NCBI GenBank assembly: GCA_922989275.2
Contig: OV277858.1
Location: 102,472,794 to 102,536,793 of the forward strand
DNA: 64,000 nucleotides
Direction of reading: 5' to 3'
DNA from: Gari tellinella
Lineage: Eukaryota; Mollusca; Bivalvia; Cardiida; Psammobiidae
The position numbers and the translations under genes were made by a program. Within the stretch, counting starts at the first letter, position 1, and every line of letters begins with the position of its first letter. The notes under the pieces are model-generated. The model was not told where the DNA came from. It saw nothing but the letters and a program-made list of their open reading frames with translations, and searched no databases. This document shows, piece by piece, positions 1 through 12,343 of this stretch.

Positions 1-70
1 ACAGTAAAACAGAAAGCTCCTACAGGAGCTTTCTGTTTTACTGTCACCTTGCTTGAAGCTGTTACCTGTC
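1..70. mobile_element. MITE-E hairpin core (cut by window edge)
   Basis: A near-perfect hairpin: CAGAAAGCTCCTACAGGAGC followed by TTTCTGTTTTACTGT, mirrored by ACAGTAAAACAG at the start. The outer arms differ from other E copies symmetrically (AAAACAG/CTGTTTT instead of AATGCAG/CTGCATT). Confidence 0.75.
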
Positions 71-959
71 ACATACACCTAATAATTGACACAATTTAGA
101 GGTTGCAATAGAGAGTTTTTACTGTACATGGTTAAGCACCCCTGTATTGACAATGCATGGGGATCTACATACAGGTGACTTCTTAATGCTGAACAGAAAG
201 TCTACAGAAAAGCTCCACAGGGACTCCAACCATCACATTTGTTCTACCTTAAGTTGCCTCCTGTTTTAAAGACTCAAATCTTTTTAAGAAGCTGTTTTAT
301 ACTTTGTATAAACCTTTGCAAATGGAGCGGTTACAAAATTCAGGTTTGTATTCTGCTTAAATTTTAAAGCTAACTATTACAATGTATTGATTTTGTACAA
401 GTTTCAAGAGTATCAACTAGGATCCATTAAAACTTGAGATAAATCTAATTGACAATTCTGACCTCAACCCGCTGATCTGGAACAAAACACACGGTATCAA
501 ATCTGATCAGTTTAATTACCAGTCTGTGGTAGAATATGTGGGGTTTATTTATCTTCCAATCCCAGTTCATAATCACCAGGTTTAAGTGCACTTTAGGCAC
601 TTATTTATTCCTCACAAAATTAGTATCCTATGGGTTTAACCCTTGGCAAATATACAAGATAAGTACAAATTTGGGTTAAACTTCAGATTTCTTCCCTTTT
701 AATGTAAGTTTTAAGAGCTCTATTTCAAAGTGGGCACAAATTATGGTCAGCTCACATTAGTTCATGAATGGCTGTTTTTAACAGTAGAGGGGTTTGTAAC
801 CTTAAGCAATCTGAACTGTACAGGGAACCTACAGAAATTTTCATGCTAGGGTCTACTGAGTAAACTATGGTAATATTGGAAAGTAAGAGTTTACATTTCC
901 ATGTTGAGCACAATGCTTACTCTATTTTTAAGCTGATTTCATCATATGGACTGGTGTGT
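71..959. other. AT-rich sequence without recognisable feature
   Basis: I see no coding potential and no clear repeat. It is probably WNK intron 2, given the exon at 16053 and no later WNK exon in the window. Confidence 0.4.
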
Positions 960-1214
960 TTAACCCATTACCCCATAGCCTGTTTCTAGTTTTGAAGACA
1001 GTTGACCATTTAAAGCAGGTTGAAAGTAAAGCAGAATGCGCCATAAGGCTCATTCTGCTTTACTTTCAGCCTGCTTTAAACTACCAGCGGATAGAATATA
1101 GAAAATATTTCTTGCAATAAATATCAATGACTGTTTAAATTTGAATTTATTTTCTTCAGTGGAGGAATAAATTTAAAGGCGTAAAAAAGGTGTATTTATG
1201 GGGTAATGGGTTAA
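960..1214 (+). mobile_element. MITE-A (TTAA type), complete
   Basis: TTAACCCATTACCCCATA at the left is inverted at the right end (TATGGGGTAATGGGTTAA after slight change). The core hairpin AAAGCAGGTTGAAAGTAAAG is mirrored by its complement, with AATGCGCC at the tip. TTAA flanks plus CCC termini suggest piggyBac-type mobilisation. This copy is the forward reference for the family. Confidence 0.9.
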
Positions 1215-2039
1215 AAGAAAAATATTCCAGAAAACTAATATAACAAACAGTGCAGAGCGCTCTGATCATGACATGGAAAGGGGTGATATATCTTCTAACA
1301 ACCCAGCAGGTTTGGAGTGGCTCATCCATTGTACTTATTATGAGCCACAGGAATTTTACAAATTTTACAAATATAATAAACAAAACTTACATGACATTAT
1401 TATGACGTTTTACTCAAGGCCTGCGAGTAAGTTAACCTGGTTATTGAAAACTGTCAGAAACTTGCTGATAACACAGTCAATCTAGAAATCTCACTGGTTA
1501 TTTGATATTCATAATTATCTAGTATGCTTTGCCCTTATATTAATTGTTGAAAGTTACCAGATATTTTTAAACATTTATGGCTGTTTTGATAAATACTTAT
1601 GTGGAACAAAATGAGCAGACTGATCAGAGAGCTCCCGATAAATGCACTCTGATTAGAGTCTACAGTGTTTGCCAATGATACCTTATACTGGTTTCCCATA
1701 CAGTAAGGGTTAAAACTCTAAACACACATAATACAAAGGCCAAGTAAAATAATACACTAGTGGTTACAGTCAAGCTTGTGTTCTGCGGCTGTTTAACAAT
1801 TTCAACAAATGTGATTCTTAAAGTATGGTAGCCCGCCGGATAATGCAGAATAAAAGTAATGAATAAAGCAGTAATAAGTATGTGCTATATTATGCAGTCA
1901 TCTGAATTGAGATATGGCAATGGTTCTTAAATGAATGACTGTTTAATTTTGTTGCATTCTGGTTAATTTTTCCGTCTGCAACAATTATTGTAGTCTGCTA
2001 TTGTTCTAAAAATTTTATAATTTTCTTTTCAAATCAGGG

Positions 2040-2117
2040 TCAGAGTGTCAACAGTTTGGATCCAGATGAGACGCTGCATTATGCAGCGTCTCATCTGGAT
2101 CCAAGCTGTTTGCACAG
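2040..2117. mobile_element. F-core hairpin
   Basis: AACAGTTTGGATCCAGATGA and its inverted partner TCATCTGGATCCAAGCTGTT form a roughly 60-bp hairpin. Both arms carry the same differences from the usual core: GATGAG for GATCAG and CTGCA for CCGCG. Confidence 0.8.
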
Positions 2118-2414
2118 ATAATCACGATTCCACAGCTAGTGGCAAAGAGTCAACAGAAGTTTTGATAGGATTTTACCTTGACATAGTAATTTATACGTGG
2201 GGTATTTTTGTCAATGAATGGTGCACAAGTGTTTACCACTACGACTTAACACAGATTTAGGTCAGGGTAATGGTGATTGGTCTCTTCTTGGGATATAAGG
2301 AATGTTGTCTTCTTATCTATCAAGTGATATAAAATAGATCTAATGTCATAAATTAACAATTCTAGAACATATCCATATATTATATGAGACATTCTTTGAC
2401 CCATTGATCTGATT

Positions 2415-2653
2415 AGCCCTTTCTCCTATAGACGTGCCTTTTAGCGCATACAATTTATTCTTCCATTGAAGAAAATAGTTCAAATTCATAGTCATGATAC
2501 TCATGAACATGTAACATGGAGATATCTTCTTTATTTCTAGCAGATGGTACATTAAAGCAGGCTGAAATTAAAGCAATTCTGATTTACTTTCAACATGATT
2601 TAAGTAGATATCCGTCTTCACAACTAGAAACAGGCTATGGGGTAAGGGGTTAA
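2415..2653 (-). mobile_element. MITE-A, degraded
   Basis: Reverse orientation; the left end reads GCCCTTTCTCCTATAGACG, the core has several mismatches, and the right end GGCTATGGGGTAAGGGGTTAA is well kept. Confidence 0.8.
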
Positions 2654-2986
2654 GCTATTTTGATTTTGTATAATTTCGAACTATACATTTAATCATTTTA
2701 GTTTATTAAAACAATTTTTAATGATGCAACACAAGGGAACTTGAGTAATTTGATGACTTAATCAAAACCATAATAGATTAATGCTGGCACAGTCTTAAAC
2801 ACATAACACTTTAATCTTGACTTTGGCCAAAACATGCTAGACAATTAAATAGCTATCAGTATATTTTTTCTGTTTATTAAAGTGATTCATCTTGTGTCAC
2901 ATTAGATTATTTTTCTCTATTCTGGGATAGTCCATGACAATCCCCTGCCACTGATCAGTGATGGTAAGGATGAGAAGCCCATACAT

Positions 2987-3182
2987 CAGAGCTCCAGATA
3001 TAGAGGGGAGTATTTCAAAAATTCAAATCTTAATTTCTGTTTTAAACCCTATGGTGTCACTACTCATTAGAATCGTCTCGAAGAGACGATTCTAATGAGT
3101 AGTAACACCAAAGGATTTTATGCTGAAATAAATGAGAAAATGTTGGATTTGAGCATTTTACTCCCTCTTATCTGGAGCCCTG
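2987..3182. mobile_element. MITE-C, complete
   Basis: The termini are CAGAGCTCCAGATA and TATCTGGAGCCCTG. The core hairpin ACTCATTAGAATCGTCTC is perfectly mirrored. The 6-bp target duplication is ATACAT at 2981-2986 and 3183-3188. Confidence 0.88.
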
Positions 3183-3188
3183 ATACAT

Positions 3189-3895
3189 AGGAAAATTACC
3201 TACATGTAGAATGTATGTATAAGGACAAACTAGTGACAAAAGGCAGGTGTTTGCATGCATAGAGCAAGATTTAAGTTTAAGAAGTGTACATGTATTATGG
3301 TATTTAAGAATCTTAAAAGCTTCTTCACTTATTGGCTAATGAACAGATTTTTTAACTGAAGTTTTATTACTTTAAAATCAAATCATAATTTCTCATAAAC
3401 AAAATCTTAACATTACAATAATCTCCAGACACAGCAAAAAAATCTCACATTTAAACAAAGCTGTGTCTTATAATTATGTTGCTTAACATCCAAACATGAC
3501 AAGCCATGAGAAATCCTGTTGGTTTTACGGTACAATAATACTGCCAAGGTTTGATGGTGATAGAGCTATTAAGATGTTAACCCTCATCATGCTAGCTGAG
3601 ATTTCTCTCCGGATCTCCTGCATAATACCTACTCCTATCAGATCAAACAAGAAGCTTTTGTCTTCTTCCTAATGTACATTTATTTCAAAATAAACTCTCC
3701 AATTTCTATAAAGATTGCATAACGACAATTTATCACAAAGATTTTAATGGTAAATCATTTTGGAATAGAGAAATATTTGGTAGACTATAGGTAACACTGT
3801 TTCTCCCTAGGATTACCTTGTTGTTCAGGTCAGACTACATTTACACACAAGAACAGTCGATCTCGACACCAGCGACCATTCCGCAGAAAATGCAT
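3189..3895. other. AT-rich sequence without recognisable feature
   Basis: No coding signal or clear repeat is visible. Confidence 0.35.
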
Positions 3896-3899
3896 TGGC

Positions 3900-3990
3900 A
3901 TTCATCTAGAATGCAGGACAAAAAAAATGCAGAAAGCTCCATAAGGAGCTTTCTGCATTTCTTTTATCCTGCATTCAGCAACCATCTGTG
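3900..3990. mobile_element. MITE-E hairpin
   Basis: ATGCAGAAAGCTCCATAAGG AGCTTTCTGCAT forms a near-perfect hairpin. Outer arms GAATGCAGGA and TCCTGCATTC extend it with a bulged middle. Confidence 0.75.
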
Positions 3991-4624
3991 ACCTGTCTAT
4001 AAAAGATTTCCATGAAACACGGTTTGCGAGTGGATATAGACTGGTTTAACTGTAATAAGACTGGCAGCCACAAGTATTCGGCATGTGCCGCAGCGGTTCT
4101 CAGTCAGTCAACATGTAACTGTCTAGCTCAATCTGACCTTCTCTAATTTACACACAGTTTCTACAACTTTCTCTTAGGAAAATAAATGGCCCTATTACAA
4201 AACAGTCCATCTAGTTTAACCCACAATGTCATAGGTAACCCTATGTGACATCAATTTATATTCAGATCTACAGTCTCATCAGATCTGGAATGGTAACTGT
4301 ATAACTACTTAAGCAAACACTCAAAGATCTTGTAAGTTAGTGACTGAACCAATTACTTGATAAATATGCCTTTTTACACCTCCAAATTTTATTTCTACAC
4401 TAAGGAAGAAGTCGCCACCTAGGAAATCCTATGCATAAAACACAGTTTTAAGGCATTTTAGTTTCTTTCCAGTTTGAAAGTAAAGCACAATGATCCCATT
4501 TTGCGTACACAAGCTGCTTTCAAGAGTCTTTACAACTTGAAACTGGCTATTGGGTTACAAAGGGTTAAAGCAAAATGACAATATACTGATGATGTAATAG
4601 CTTTCTGGTTACTTTAACATTGCC

Positions 4625-4840
4625 TTAACCCTTTCCCCAAAGCCTGTTTCTTGTTTTGAAGATAGGTACCCACTTAAAGCAGGTTGAAAGTAAAGCAGAA
4701 TGCGCCTTAAGGCACATTTTACTTTACTTTTATCCTGCTTTGAACTGTCATCTGTTAGAATATAGAAAACATTTCTTCATAAACATAATCATGCATGACT
4801 GAACATATACTATTTTCTTCAGCTGAGCAATACATTGAAC
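4625..4840 (+). mobile_element. MITE-A, right end lost
   Basis: Starts TTAACCCTTTCCCCAAAGCC, carries the AAAGCAGGTTGAAAG core with a decayed right arm, and fades near 4840 into an unrelated TTAA-bounded fragment that ends GGGAAAGGGTTAA at 5043. Confidence 0.75.
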
Positions 4841-5317
4841 ATATTATGAACACTGTACCTTCATTCTATGCTTCCTCCAAAGAAATGCTTTTCCAAACCT
4901 TCAGAAAACACACCTGCTTTAAGCAGTCTCAAAGCAAGCAGAAATCACCCAATAGATGTAAACTGTTTTATTTTTAGCTTGCTTTTAACAGCTACCTGTA
5001 TGTACACACTGAAAACAAGACTTATGTGCAGGGAAAGGGTTAAAGTGCACTGAGGTTTTTGCTCAAGTGGCAAGCTGTGAAGATTCCGATCACTTAATGT
5101 GTAAGCTTTTTATGATGCTTTTTAACAATAAATTTTATGATGCTATCAATTTTGTAGCTGCAGTTCACAAAGGATTGGAAAACCAAAACTATGCTGAACC
5201 TAAATACCTTACAAAAACTACGGCAGCATGCCATACAAATTAATGCAATTTATTAGCAAATTTACGTATTGCTGATACTGTAAAATATGTTCTCTCGATC
5301 AAGCATCTTTTATGAAC

Positions 5318-5525
5318 TTAACCATTTGCTTCACAGATACGCCCTTTACACATTCAATTGATTCCTCCACTGAAGAAAATAGTTCCATATTTTAGTGATG
5401 ACTGAAGACTGTGTACCATAAGAAATGTTTTCTTTATCCTAGCAGATAGAAGTTTAAACCAGGCTGAATGTAAAGCAAATTGTGCCTTACGGCACATTCT
5501 GCCTTACTTTCAACCGGCTTTAAGA
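5318..5525 (-). mobile_element. MITE-A, right end lost
   Basis: Reverse orientation, with TTAACCATTTGC at the left and core AAACCAGGCTGAATGTAAAG; truncated after CGGCTTTAAG. Confidence 0.75.
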
Positions 5526-6036
5526 TCTCTAATTTTTTCAAAACAAGAGGGCCATGGCCCTAAATTCGCTCACCTGAGGACATTGAAGTTTGTACCTAAG
5601 TTGACTGGGCAAGACAACATTTTAATATAGCTATAAATGGAGTTATCTTCCGGACAAGAAAACATGACAAAAGTGAATTTTGTTGCCAAGCTTATGACCC
5701 TTATCCATGACACATCCTCTTATCAAGCTATTTCCATTTCCGGTAAATGATAATTATTTCACTAGCGTCAGCAGAACTGGAGTTATTTTCCTGACAATAA
5801 AATATGACAAAGGGGAAAACAAAATATTGCTGCCCTTTATAATGCATGGCATTTTCTCTCATCAGTTTCTTTCCATACATAAAATTTCATTACAATAGCA
5901 TCAGTAGAACTGGAGTTGTCTTCTTGACAAGAAAATATGACAAAGGGAAATAACTAAAAAAACAATGATGTCAGAGTTATGGCCTTTGCAAATGGCACTT
6001 CCTCTCATTAGGCTCTTTCCAAATAGGCAATTTCAT

Positions 6037-6536
6037 TTTACCCATTACCCCATAGCCTGTTTCTAGTTTTGAAAATAGGTGGCCACCTAAAGCAGGTTGA
6101 AAGTAAAGCAGAATGGGTCTTAATGCACACTTTGCTTTACTTTCAAACTGCTTTAAGCTACCATCTACTAGGATATAGAAACTTATTTCACATCTTACAT
6201 TTTCATGACTGTTTAACCCTTTCCCCCATAGAAGCGCCTTTTAGCGCATTCAGTTTATTCTTGCTCTGAAGAAAATAGTTCCAATTTATACATTCATAAA
6301 TATGTATAATACAAAATATTTTCTATATTCTAGCAGATGATAGCTTAAAGCAGGCTGAAAGTAAAGCAGAATGCGCTTAAAGCGCATTCTGCTTTACTTT
6401 CAACCTGTTTTAAGTGGACACCTACATTCAATACTAGAGATATGCTATGGGGGAAAGGGTTAAAGGGGAATTATTTTCTTAAGTGGAGGAATAAATCAAA
6501 GGCCTAAAAATGCACATTTATGGGGTAATGGGTTAA
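6037..6536 (+). mobile_element. MITE-A interrupted by a second MITE-A
   Basis: The outer element runs from TTTACCCATTACCCCATAG to TATGGGGTAATGGGTTAA. The inner one splits it at GACTG-TTTAA in the outer tail. Confidence 0.9.
6217..6459 (-). mobile_element. MITE-A nested inside another MITE-A at TTAA
   Basis: CCCTTTCCCCCATAGAAGCG to TATGGGGGAAAGGG, flanked by TTAA at 6213-6216 and 6460-6463. The outer copy resumes after the second TTAA. Its core hairpin is nearly perfect (AATGCGCTTAAAGCGCATT). Confidence 0.92.
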
Positions 6537-6924
6537 CAAACGTCAGTATTTATTGGGTGAAAGGGTTGAATCCTGGACAAGAAAAAATGACAAAACATGC
6601 AGATAACTGTGACAAAACCAATATTAAACATATGTATAAATATGGCATAAGACATAATTACATAACTGTCAGTGGATCACTTCCAGATCCTGTTTCTCTA
6701 AGTATGAAGAAGACTGAACCATTTCTAAACTTTAGCAGACAACATGTTCAGTTCTGTTGGCCTGATCACTGAGGTCAACTATTATGCAAGAGTACTGTAG
6801 CATTAGCAGCACTGCTGATGGTGGCTTACCCTTACCAGACTGAAATGATGTCTGCTAAATACCTTCTGTGTGTAAAAAATGTACATTTTTTTTTTTTAGA
6901 AAATGTTAAGTTGGTAAATGAGTG

Positions 6925-7000
6925 GCAAATAGTTTGGATCCAGATTAGATGCAGCATTATGTTGCATCTGATCTGGATCCAAACTGTTTGCAAATATTGG
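6925..7000. mobile_element. F-core hairpin
   Basis: GTTTGGATCCAGATTAGATG and CATCTGATCTGGATCCAAAC form the hairpin around GCAGCATTATGTTG. Confidence 0.75.
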
Positions 7001-7499
7001 TTATTTGCCCATAGTATATTAAGGGTAACTCAGGTAAATACAGTTCTGCCTAAATCAAAAATACTGTAAAACCTGCCTAGAGCAGCACTTAAACTGTGCA
7101 GGGTGGTGTCAAATGTGACCCTAGGGATTTCATTTTAACAAACTATAGAGGGATCCACCAGGAGATTCTACTGTACAAATATCAAAGCTTAGGGCCTAGT
7201 AGTTTTGGGCAAGAAGATTTTTTAAAGATTTTTGCTTTTTTGCTTTTTCAAGCAGAGTTTGTGCTTTTTTTCATTTTTTTTTTAACAACTTCTGTAGAGA
7301 AGCATCCAAGGAACATCATGAGCAGTTTGAACTCTCCCTACAATCGGCGGGTTTCAGAGGAGATGTCGTTTGAAGTAAATGTGAACGGACAGACGGACAG
7401 ACGGACTACGGACAATGAGCGGTCACAATAGCTCACCTTGAGCCTTTGGCTCAGGTGAGCTAACAAGAACCAGACTACATGTATGGGGTAATGGGTTAT

Positions 7500-8980
7500 G
7501 GTATATCAACAATGTTCAATGCAAAAATTATGGGGGAAAAACCTGCTTTGTTATCTAAATTTCTTTATAAATTCAATTTATGAGCAATCCATCTTGGTGG
7601 GAAAGGTTAAAGCTAACATAACTCATATCATATAATAGTTAACTCTATCTGCACATCTGAAGTTATCAGCAACTCTGCTAGCATGTCTGTAAGCTCACGA
7701 TAAGATTACTCATTCATAAGCATTCCTCTGCTTGAATTTGTAGAATTCTTTTCTACCCTCAAAGCTCAACAGCAAATTTTCATTGGCATACCAGTAGCTT
7801 AAAATAACAGGACATATAAACTTTGGTGAAAGTTTTTATTACCACAAAGAAGTAAGTTGATATCACAGTCGTATCAAGGACATTTAGGTAAAAAGTTTCG
7901 TTTTTTTCTTCCTGACAGGTATCACAATTATTATGTAATCCCTGCTACAATACTGTAGCCTAAAGGCGCATTCTGCTATACTTTCAACCTGCTTTAAGTT
8001 CAATTCTAGAGAAAGGCTATTGGGTAACGTGTTTAACACCCAAAACAAACTGATGAAGTAAAGATTATCACAGGTTTTTACCCTCTATCAATAGCATAAT
8101 TCCCTTATTTTCTATGACAATCTCATTGAAGTGCTTTACACTGAATTGCAATGGTTCTGTCATAAGCATTCCTTACTAAAGCATCTTGGTGTGGAGTTGA
8201 ACTGCCAAGTTCACATCCAGTGTTACTACTATAGCAATTGAGAACTAATTGGTTCGGTGAAGTTGGTACGAAGTCTACTCATTGGTATGACTTTACCCTC
8301 AGACCCGGTCATACCAGTTATAGAGACCCCAGAGTGTAGATTAGACCACTTTGCTGTCAAGCTTTCAGTTGTTGTTGTTGTTTTTGGCAGACTTTGATCC
8401 ATTCAGTGCCAGTTACAATTCAAGGCATATTCATATCAAATTATAATGACCAGTTTTCCTTCATAGATTTTTATATGACAAGTGAATAAAGGATGTTAAA
8501 AGTACATAAGAAAGCTACTATGAGAAGTTTCTGCCATATGTTCATTCTGCTTTAAGCGCCCACCAGTCTTTAACTGCATCAGCAAGTATAAAATGGCACC
8601 CAACACTCTTGGATGAGGAAAGGAGAATGGGTAGATAGGTGTCCTTCAGCTAATTTGTGCAGGAAAGGATTAAATATACTGTAACCCCCAGACAAATTCT
8701 TTCTCTCTAATATTTACAGAACAGACAACATGAATGTATACATTCTGATCGTTATCAGATATAGAATTATCTCAATCGGAAAAAAGACTTGTTGATCCTC
8801 TTCAGAGTGCAGCTGCAAATTGGATATGTCTCTATTGAATGTTTCTGTTCAATTTTTACACAGCCATGTGTTGAATGTTTATTATTATCATGAGAAATGC
8901 CATTGGAATCTGGTTTCCAAATTACTGACAACTAAAATACTGGTTGGCTTTTAAAATGAAGCAGAATTGGTGTGCTTACA
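7500..8980. other. Non-coding sequence with a MITE-A remnant
   Basis: Only a right-half MITE-A remnant (about 7955-8034, ATTCTGCTATACTTTCAACC to GGTAACGTGTTTAA) is recognisable. The rest shows no feature. Confidence 0.45.
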
Positions 8981-8984
8981 AATG

Positions 8985-9065
8985 ACAGCTCAATGCATAA
9001 CAAAAGTAATGCAGAAAGCTCCTAAAGGAGCTTTCTGCATTACTTGTGTTATGCATTTAACAGTT
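8985..9065. mobile_element. MITE-E hairpin
   Basis: AGTAATGCAGAAAGCTCC and GGAGCTTTCTGCATTACT are perfect complements around TAAA. Outer AATGCATAAC and GTTATGCATT extend the hairpin. Confidence 0.8.
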
Positions 9066-9673
9066 ACTGCTTTGCAATTTCATGGAATGGTGGCTAGAAT
9101 GTTAACAGTACAGGGTAAATACTGTATCTGCAGAATGTGCAGAAATGCTGCACTCCGAGGCCATCATAAAACTTTATCATTCTGAACCTTTGAAATGCAT
9201 AACAATTATTGTTTGTGGAGAAAGCTACCTGCTTGTTCTGACATGAGCACATTTTCATCTCAATACTTACTGATTTACACAAGCAAACAATGCAGATCCT
9301 GATCAGATACAGAGCGACTCAGACTTTGATCTGGCTCCAAACTGTTTGCAAACTTATTGTAACCAGTTCTTACAATAATCCTCAATGATGAAAGAACATG
9401 GATATTCTGAAATTCATGAAAACATCTGGCACTGGTATGTTGGCAAAGTATATCTCATCTGCTCAATCTGCCCTTGCCTCAACCTCTCTGAACATGTGCC
9501 AAGCTTGAGACTAATAATAAATGCAAAGAAAACTAGTAATGCCATTCAATCACTGTGAAAAAACTTGGTTTTATAAAAAATCAAATACTCAAATATCTCA
9601 ACATTTTTGGTGAACATTATCCAATCCTTTCCATTATGGAAGTCCATCTTGATTTCTTTTTCAGTTCTTTCAC

Positions 9674-11741
9674 AACAAGAGTTGTCAGAGAGACAACAAA
9701 GCTCGCCACCGGCACCTTTAGAAACTTAAAAGCACACTCAAGGTCACAGAGGTCAACCTTTTTGCCTGCATGGAAAGGTCTTGTCCATATACACTGGCAA
9801 ATCAAATATGAAAATAACACCTCAAGGGACATAGGAATTATAAGCATTTTTGAAACCTAAACGCAGATTTCGAAACCTAAAACCTTTCGCGACCTTAGTT
9901 CAAGGTCAAGGACACTGGGCTAATTTTTTTGCATGCATGGAAAGGTCGTGTCCATATACACATGCATGCCAAATATGAAAGAAATATCTCAGTGGATATA
10001 TGAGTTAAAGAAATTTTGAGAAACCTAAACGCAGACTTTGAAACCTAAACACGGGTCCTAAGTTCAAGGTCAAGGTCAGAGGGCTCAAACATTTTGCATG
10101 CAAGGAAAGATCTTGTCCATATACACATGCAAACTGAATATGAAAGGAATATTTCAATGGACATAGGAGTAATAAAAATTTTGAGAAACCAAAACACAGA
10201 TTTCGAAACTAAACATGGGCCCTAAGTTCAAAGTCAAGGTCACAGGGGTCTAAATTTTGCTGTGCCTGGAAAGGTCTTGTCCATATACACACATAAACCA
10301 ACTATGAAAGCAATACCTCAAGGGACATAGAAGTAAAAGGCATTTTTCAAAACCTAAACGCAGGCCCTAAGTTCAAGGTCAAGGTCACAAGGGTCCAAAT
10401 TTATCAGTGCATGGAAAGGTCTTGTCCATATACACACACATACCAACTATGAAATCAATACCTCAAAGGATATAGAAGTTAAATGCATTTTTCGAAACCT
10501 AAACGCAGATTTCGAAACCTAAACACAGGCTCTTAGTTCAAGGTCAAGGTCACACAGGTCTAAATGTTTCTGTGCATCGAAAGGTCATGTCCATATACAC
10601 ATACATACCAACTATGAAAGCAATAACTCAAAGGACAGAGAAGTTAAAGGCATTTTTCTACACCTAAACACACATTTCGAAACCTAAACACAGGCCCTAA
10701 GTTCAAGGTCAAGGTCACAGGGGTCTAAATTTTTCTTTGCATGTAAAAGTCTTGCCCATATACACATACATACAAACTATGAAAGCAATACCTCAAGGGA
10801 CATAGAAGTTAAAGGCATTTTTCGAAACCTAAACGCAGATTTGGAAACCTAAACGCAGGCCCTAAGTTCAAGGTCAAGGTCACAGGAGTCTAAATTTTTC
10901 TGAGCATGGAAAGGTCTTGTCCATATACACACACATACCAACTATTGAAGCAATACCTCAAGGGACATAGAAGTTAAAGGCATTTTTCGAAACTTAAACA
11001 CAGATTTCGAAACCTAAACGCAGGCCCTAAGTTCAAGGTCAAGGTCACAGGGGTCTAAATTTTTCTTAGCATGGAAAGGTCTTGTCTATATACACACACA
11101 TACCGACTATGGAAGCAATACCTTAATGGATATAGAAGTTAAAGGCATTTTTCAAAACCTAAACGCAGATTTCGAAACCTAAACGCAGGCCCTAAGTTCA
11201 AGGTCAAGGTCACAGGGGTCTAAATTTTTCTGTGCATGTAAAGGTCTTGTCCATATACACACACATACCAACTATTGAAGCAAAACCTCAAGGGACATAG
11301 AAGTTAAAGGCATTTTTCGAAACCTAAACGCAGATTTCAAAACCTAAATGAAGCCCTAAGTTCAAGGTCAAGGTCACAGGGGTCAAACATTTTCTGTGCA
11401 TGGAAAGGTCTTGTCCATATACACACACATACCACATATGGAAGCAATACCTTAAGGGACATAGAAGTTTAAAGGCATTTTTCGAAACCTAAACGCAGAT
11501 TTCGAAACCTAAACGCAGGCCCTAAGTTCAAGGTCAAGGTCACAGGGGTCAAAATTTTTCTGTGCATGGAAAGGTCTTGTCCATATACACACACATACCA
11601 ACTATGAAAGCAATACCTCAAGGGACATAGAAGTTATAGACATTTTCTTAAAATTGTTTACGCCGTTCACGACGACAACGGCGACGACTACACCGGGGGT
11701 ATTGCAATAGCTCGTCATGTACTACGTACAGGCGAGCTTAA
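9674..11741 (+). mobile_element. Helitron-like element carrying a 12-unit tandem array
   Basis: The left end is AACAAGAGTTGTC-AGAGA-GACAAC followed by AGCTCGCC. The right end is GCTCGTCATGTACTACGTAC then AGGCGAGCTTAAAA, a terminal hairpin. The 5' GCTCGCC is inverted in the 3' hairpin. The sequence before the hairpin (TACACCGGGGGTAT) recurs at 41372-41392. No protein is encoded; it is a non-autonomous carrier. Confidence 0.6.
9690..11640 (+). repeat. Tandem array, 12 units of about 154-174 bp
   Basis: Units are marked by TTGTCCATATACAC at about 9781, 9948, 10113, 10278, 10432, 10588, 10752, 10918, 11092, 11248, 11411 and 11578. Most units contain GTTCAAGGTCAAGGTCA and paired CGAAACCTAAACGCAG motifs. 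Units 7-12 are more alike than 1-4, suggesting later expansion at the right. Confidence 0.93.
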
Positions 11742-12094
11742 AACATATACCGATGGCTTTACTTACTTGCGTTTGAAGGAAGACAGGAGCTTTCTGCTTT
11801 CATTTTATCATGTTCAAAGCAGTCATCTAATTAGTCTTTTCACAAAGGTGGCTATATGGAGCAAAATTCTAAAACACTTGTGCCAACGGTGGCCTCAAAC
11901 ATTCAACACAATGACATGACTGTACCACGTTGTCATATCTTGGAAATAATCAGGTAATACATCAAATCTATCAAGGGGCATGCATTGAGAAAGCATGAAG
12001 ATCTCTAAAGTAAACAGTGAATACAGGTGCCTGCTTAACCAATTATCCCCATAGCCATTTCTGATTTCCAACTGTGTTTCAGGCAAAATATTAC

Positions 12095-12343
12095 TTAACC
12101 CATTACCCCACAAATACCCCTTTTCACTGCTCTATTTTATTCCTCCATTAAAGAAAATAGTTCCAAGTTATAGTCATGTATATACACCTTCAGAAATATA
12201 TTCTATATCCTAGCAGATGGTAGCTTAAAGCAGGTTGAAACTAAAGCAGAATGAGCCTTACAGCACATTCTGCTTTACTTTCAACCTGCTTTAAGTAGTC
12301 AGCTTCCTAAAACTTAACGCTGGCTATAGGGTAATGGGTCAAA
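12095..12343 (-). mobile_element. MITE-A, complete
   Basis: TTAACCCATTACCCCACAAA at the left and GGCTATAGGGTAATGGGTC at the right, with core AAAGCAGGTTGAAACTAAAG mirrored. A partial MITE-A head (TTAACCAATTATCCCCATAG) precedes it at about 12036. Confidence 0.85.

Larger units (their letters stand above)
5542..7463 (+). mobile_element. Helitron-like non-autonomous element with nested insertions
   Basis: The left end is AACAAGAGGGCCATGGCCCT followed by CGCTCACCTGAGG. The right end is a hairpin GCTCACCTTGAGCC...GGCTCAGGTGAGCTAA. The 5' subterminal motif is inverted in the 3' hairpin, as in Helentron/Helitron2 derivatives (family knowledge). The body has imperfect repeats around GGAGTTATYTTCCTGACAAG. 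MITE-A copies (6037-6536) and an F-core hairpin (6933-6993) are nested inside. No Rep/helicase frame is seen. Confidence 0.6.

Noticed and set aside
7096..7431. Plus-strand open frame of 111 codons
   Set aside because: It lies in the 3' part of the Helitron-like repeat and includes the GGACAGACGGACAGACGG run; no protein similarity recognised.
9004..9046. microRNA precursor
   Set aside because: The stem is near perfect and one of a MITE family with many copies; nothing marks it as a dedicated miRNA gene.
9690..11640. CRISPR-like or satellite array
   Set aside because: Units are contiguous, about 165 bp, without unique spacers, and bounded by Helitron-like ends in animal DNA.
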